64,000 nt of DNA. It comes from Pseudomonas sp. Au-Pse12 (GTDB lineage: Bacteria; Pseudomonadota; Gammaproteobacteria; Pseudomonadales; Pseudomonadaceae). This document shows, one piece after another, positions 61,561-64,000 of the stretch (position 1 is its first letter; each line of letters opens with the position of its first letter). The translations under genes were made by a program, and so were the position numbers. The notes under the pieces are model-generated. The model worked only from the letters and a program-made list of their open reading frames with translations. It was not told where the DNA came from and did not search any database. The DNA lies in NCBI RefSeq assembly GCF_021341665.1, contig NZ_JAJTTH010000006.1:248001-312000 (forward strand), in the 5' to 3' direction.

Positions 61561-63222
61561 TTAATGGAACAGCACGGCCGTCTTCTGCAGCGTCACCCAC
61601 ACGCCCCACGCCAGGGGAATGCCCACCACCAGCCAGGCAGCGATCACCACCGGCAGGCTGGCGGACGAAGCTTTCCACTCCAGCACGACACCGTTGTCGG
61701 CGCCCTTGTCGTGGCCCAGGGCCTGTTCGGCCGCCAGTTGTTCGTCGGTCATGAAGTACTTGTCGGCCACCGGGCGCACCAGCAGGTTGCACAGGAAGCC
61801 CAGCACCAGCAGGCCGGCGAGGATGTACAGGGTGATGTCGTAGGCCGCGGCGCGCTCGACGCCGATGCTCAGCTGGTACTCGCGCAGGTAGTTCACCAGC
61901 ACCGGGCCCAGCACGCCCGCCGCCGCCCAGGCAGTCAGCAGGCGACCGTGGATCGCGCCCACCATCTGCGTGCCGAACAGGTCGGCTAGGTAGGCCGGAA
62001 CCGTGGCGAAACCACCGCCGTACATCGACAGGATGATGCAGAACGCCGCCACGAACAGGGCGATATTGCCCAGGTGGCCGAGGTTCGGAATCAGCGCATA
62101 CAGGGCAAAACCCAGGGCGAAGAACACGAAATAGGTGTTCTTGCGGCCCAGGTAGTCGGAGAACGACGCCCAGAAGAATCGCCCGCCAATGTTGAACAGG
62201 CTCAGCAGGCCGGTGAAGCCGGCGGCGATGGCGGCGATCTGCGCCAGTTGCCCGGCATCCAGCTGACTGAAGGTCAGGTCATTGCCCAGCAGCTTGCCGG
62301 CGAACACTTCCTGCAGCAGCGGCGAGGCCATGCCGAGAATGCCGATACCGGCCGATACGTTGAGGCACAGCACCAGCCAGACCAGGCGGAACTGCGGAGT
62401 CTTCCAGGCCACGTTCACGTGGACATGGCGGTGGGTGATCATCGCGTTGGCGGCTTTCTTCGCCGGCGCGGCCCAGCCTTCAGGTTTCCAGCCGGTAGGC
62501 GGAACCCGGTACGCCAGGGCGCCACCGATCATGAACACGAAATAGATCGCGGCCATCACCAGGAAGCTCTGCCACACGCCGACACTGGTAGGCGTGGCGA
62601 AGTGGCTCATCAGGGCTGCCGCCAGGGGCGCTCCCACCATGGCACCGCCGCCAAATCCCATGATCGCCATGCCGGTAGCCATGCCGCGCTTGTCCGGGAA
62701 CCACTTGATCAGGGTCGACACCGGGGAGATATAGCCCAGGCCCAGGCCGATACCGCCAATGACCCCAGAGCCGATCCACATCAGCCAGATCTGGTGGGTG
62801 TAGATCCCCAATGCCGAGATCAGCAGGCCGCCGCACCAGCACAACGCGGAAACCACACCGGCCTTGCGCGGCCCGGCGTGTTCCAGCCACCCGCCCCAGA
62901 TCGCTGCCGAGCAGCCGAGGAAAATGAAGAACAGGGTGTAGATCCAGCCGAGCATGGAGATCGGCCAGTCGCACTGGGACGAAAAGATCTGCGCGATAAA
63001 GCCCATGCCGGGCTCGCAGGCCACTGGCGCACTGATACCCAGGGCCTTGGACAGCGGCAGCCAGAACACCGAGAAGCCATAGGCCATGCCGATGCACAGG
63101 TGGATGGCCAGGGCGGCCGGTGGAACCAGCCAGCGGTTGAAACCAGGCTTGGCGATGATGCGTTCTTTGGACAAGAACGCTGGCTGAGCGGTCGAACTGG
63201 CCACCGCGGTGCTAGTGCTCAT
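61561..63222 (-). CDS. MFS transporter, oxalate/formate antiporter-like (OFA) family
   Basis: A 553-residue inner-membrane transporter with 12 predicted segments. The start MSTSTAVASSTAQPAFLSKERII at 63222 follows GGGGGA. Signatures: NRWLVPPAALAIHLCIGMAYGFSVFWLPLSKAL, WFPDKRGMATGMAIMGFGGGAMVG, and FNIGGRFFWASFSDYLGRKNTYF. It is about 150 residues longer than YhjX-type members, partly from a Cys-containing loop after segment 1 (PVACEPGMGFIAQIFSSQCDW). The substrate is unknown. Confidence 0.9.
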   Translation of the reverse strand: MSTSTAVASSTAQPAFLSKERIIAKPGFNRWLVPPAALAIHLCIGMAYGFSVFWLPLSKALGISAPVACEPGMGFIAQIFSSQCDWPISMLGWIYTLFFIFLGCSAAIWGGWLEHAGPRKAGVVSALCWCGGLLISALGIYTHQIWLMWIGSGVIGGIGLGLGYISPVSTLIKWFPDKRGMATGMAIMGFGGGAMVGAPLAAALMSHFATPTSVGVWQSFLVMAAIYFVFMIGGALAYRVPPTGWKPEGWAAPAKKAANAMITHRHVHVNVAWKTPQFRLVWLVLCLNVSAGIGILGMASPLLQEVFAGKLLGNDLTFSQLDAGQLAQIAAIAAGFTGLLSLFNIGGRFFWASFSDYLGRKNTYFVFFALGFALYALIPNLGHLGNIALFVAAFCIILSMYGGGFATVPAYLADLFGTQMVGAIHGRLLTAWAAAGVLGPVLVNYLREYQLSIGVERAAAYDITLYILAGLLVLGFLCNLLVRPVADKYFMTDEQLAAEQALGHDKGADNGVVLEWKASSASLPVVIAAWLVVGIPLAWGVWVTLQKTAVLFH

Positions 63223-63570
63223 GGATGTTTCCCCCAATTATTAGAATTGTTCATCGACCACTCTTCTGCGACGACCTTGGCACGCAGGCGCGGTCGTTTT
63301 ATTGAGTAAAGCTGCATTTTTGCAGGCGCGACATTAAGTCGCAGAAGGACGAACGAACCGCGAGAGGTTACCATTTGCGACGCGCTAAAAAACCAGACTG
63401 CTACCACCTTTTTTTGCCGCGACTGCTTCGTTCGGCCTCGCCAGAATGATGCCCAGGGCCTGCAGGCGGCCCTGTTCGCCAGCACGCCGGCCCCTGGCTG
63501 AAAACCCGACGCGCCATGGTGCGGACCTGCCAGCGAAGGCCCCAGCCACGGCCCCCAAACAGGAAATCCC
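63223..63570. other. Non-coding region between the OFA transporter and PanZ-like genes
   Basis: No gene or known RNA is recognisable over about 350 bp between divergent genes. The transporter side (63230-63380) is relatively AT-rich and should hold its promoter; the other half resembles GC-rich REP-like sequence. Confidence 0.5.
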
Positions 63571-63969
63571 ATGCCCATTCTTGTCGAATCGCTGTGCAAC
63601 GCCAGCTATCAGGATCAGCAAGACCTGCAGAAGATCTACCAGGACGCCCCGCACTGGCTGTTTGCGCCTCAACGCGACGCACAGGAGCTGATCGACAGCG
63701 GCCTGCGCGACGGCGAACTGCTCACCGCCCGCTTCAATGACCGCTTGCTGGGCGCCGCACGCCTGCAACGGCACCCGGACGGCTGGCACCTGTCACAGCT
63801 GTGCGTGCGCAGAATCACCCGGCGCCGCGGGGTGGCCGAGCGCCTGCTGAGCGAGGCCCAGAAAATGGCTCGCGCCCAGGGCACAACCTTGCACCTGCTA
63901 GCGCCCGCCGGGCATCTGGAGGCTCAGGCCCTGGCGAGCAAAATGCACCTGCCGCTGAAAAAACTGTAA
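63571..63969 (+). CDS. PanZ-like acetyl-CoA sensor / GNAT N-acetyltransferase
   Basis: A 132-residue GNAT-fold protein similar to PanZ (PanM), which in enteric bacteria binds acetyl-CoA and controls aspartate decarboxylase PanD. Matching stretches are YQDQQDLQKIYQDAPHW, LLTARFNDRLLGAARL, and LCVRRITRRRGVAERLLSEA (the acetyl-CoA pyrophosphate loop RRRGVA). Whether it acts on PanD in Pseudomonas is not visible here. Confidence 0.85.
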   Translation: MPILVESLCNASYQDQQDLQKIYQDAPHWLFAPQRDAQELIDSGLRDGELLTARFNDRLLGAARLQRHPDGWHLSQLCVRRITRRRGVAERLLSEAQKMARAQGTTLHLLAPAGHLEAQALASKMHLPLKKL

Positions 63970-64000
63970 GCGCAATGGCTGACCAGCCGTCAGGTTCAGA

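Overview
The window is chromosomal DNA from a Pseudomonas of the fluorescens group (P. fluorescens, P. protegens or P. chlororaphis type). The evidence is high GC with strong GC3, the gene orders opgGH, hutF-CD-U, glnA...ntrBC, gpmI-envC-ctpA and hisBHAF, intergenic REP-type palindromes of the kind typical of this group, and protein sequences that read as Pseudomonas orthologues. It is almost entirely core genome. I see no prophage, insertion sequence, integron, CRISPR array, tRNA or rRNA.

Layout. Positions 1-5.9 kb (minus strand) hold opgG-opgH (osmoregulated periplasmic glucans; opgH runs off the left edge), dtd and a proline iminopeptidase. From 6.1 to 17.8 kb lies a full histidine-utilisation locus: hutU, a urocanate-type NCS1 permease, hutH, an APC histidine permease, hutI and hutG on the minus strand, hutC-hutD on the minus strand, and hutF divergent. 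From 17.9 to 31.2 kb are a lipocalin, a small lipoprotein, a PctA-like chemoreceptor, an antitoxin with a decayed toxin, a DUF924 protein, fbp, a DUF3999/DUF2339 pair and glgP. From 31.4 to 35.4 kb are a YkgJ-type protein, typA and thiI. From 35.5 to 48.6 kb is a nitrogen-control block: glnA with a sigma54 promoter, then a secreted chorismate mutase, a DUF4124 protein, a CoA-transferase/acyl-CoA dehydrogenase/LysR/MHS-transporter cluster and ada, then ntrB-ntrC and a five-unit tandem structured RNA. From 48.6 to 63.2 kb are trmL, secB-grxC-rhodanese, gpmI, a Fur-box-preceded DUF1460 lipoprotein, envC, ctpA, yibQ, a periplasmic binding protein, hisF-hisA-DUF2164-hisH-hisB and an OFA-type MFS transporter. 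A PanZ-like acetyltransferase ends the window.

How it works together. Nitrogen control is the main theme. The hutU operon has a sigma54-type promoter on the minus strand, a HutC operator at its start site and a nested inverted repeat about 140-180 bp upstream that looks like an enhancer. glnA has a sigma54 promoter with NtrC-like sites. ntrB is preceded by a near-perfect NtrC site.

The most notable element is at 48234-48614, just downstream of ntrC. A textbook sigma54 promoter is followed by five imperfect tandem units of 80-86 bp. Each unit has a stem-loop presenting the conserved core GGTACAGGCAGGC, and each of the four gaps between units has a second hairpin whose stem changes in a compensatory way. 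Position and architecture match NrsZ, the NtrC/RpoN-dependent processed sRNA of P. aeruginosa, which is described with three stem-loop modules. Here the array has five.
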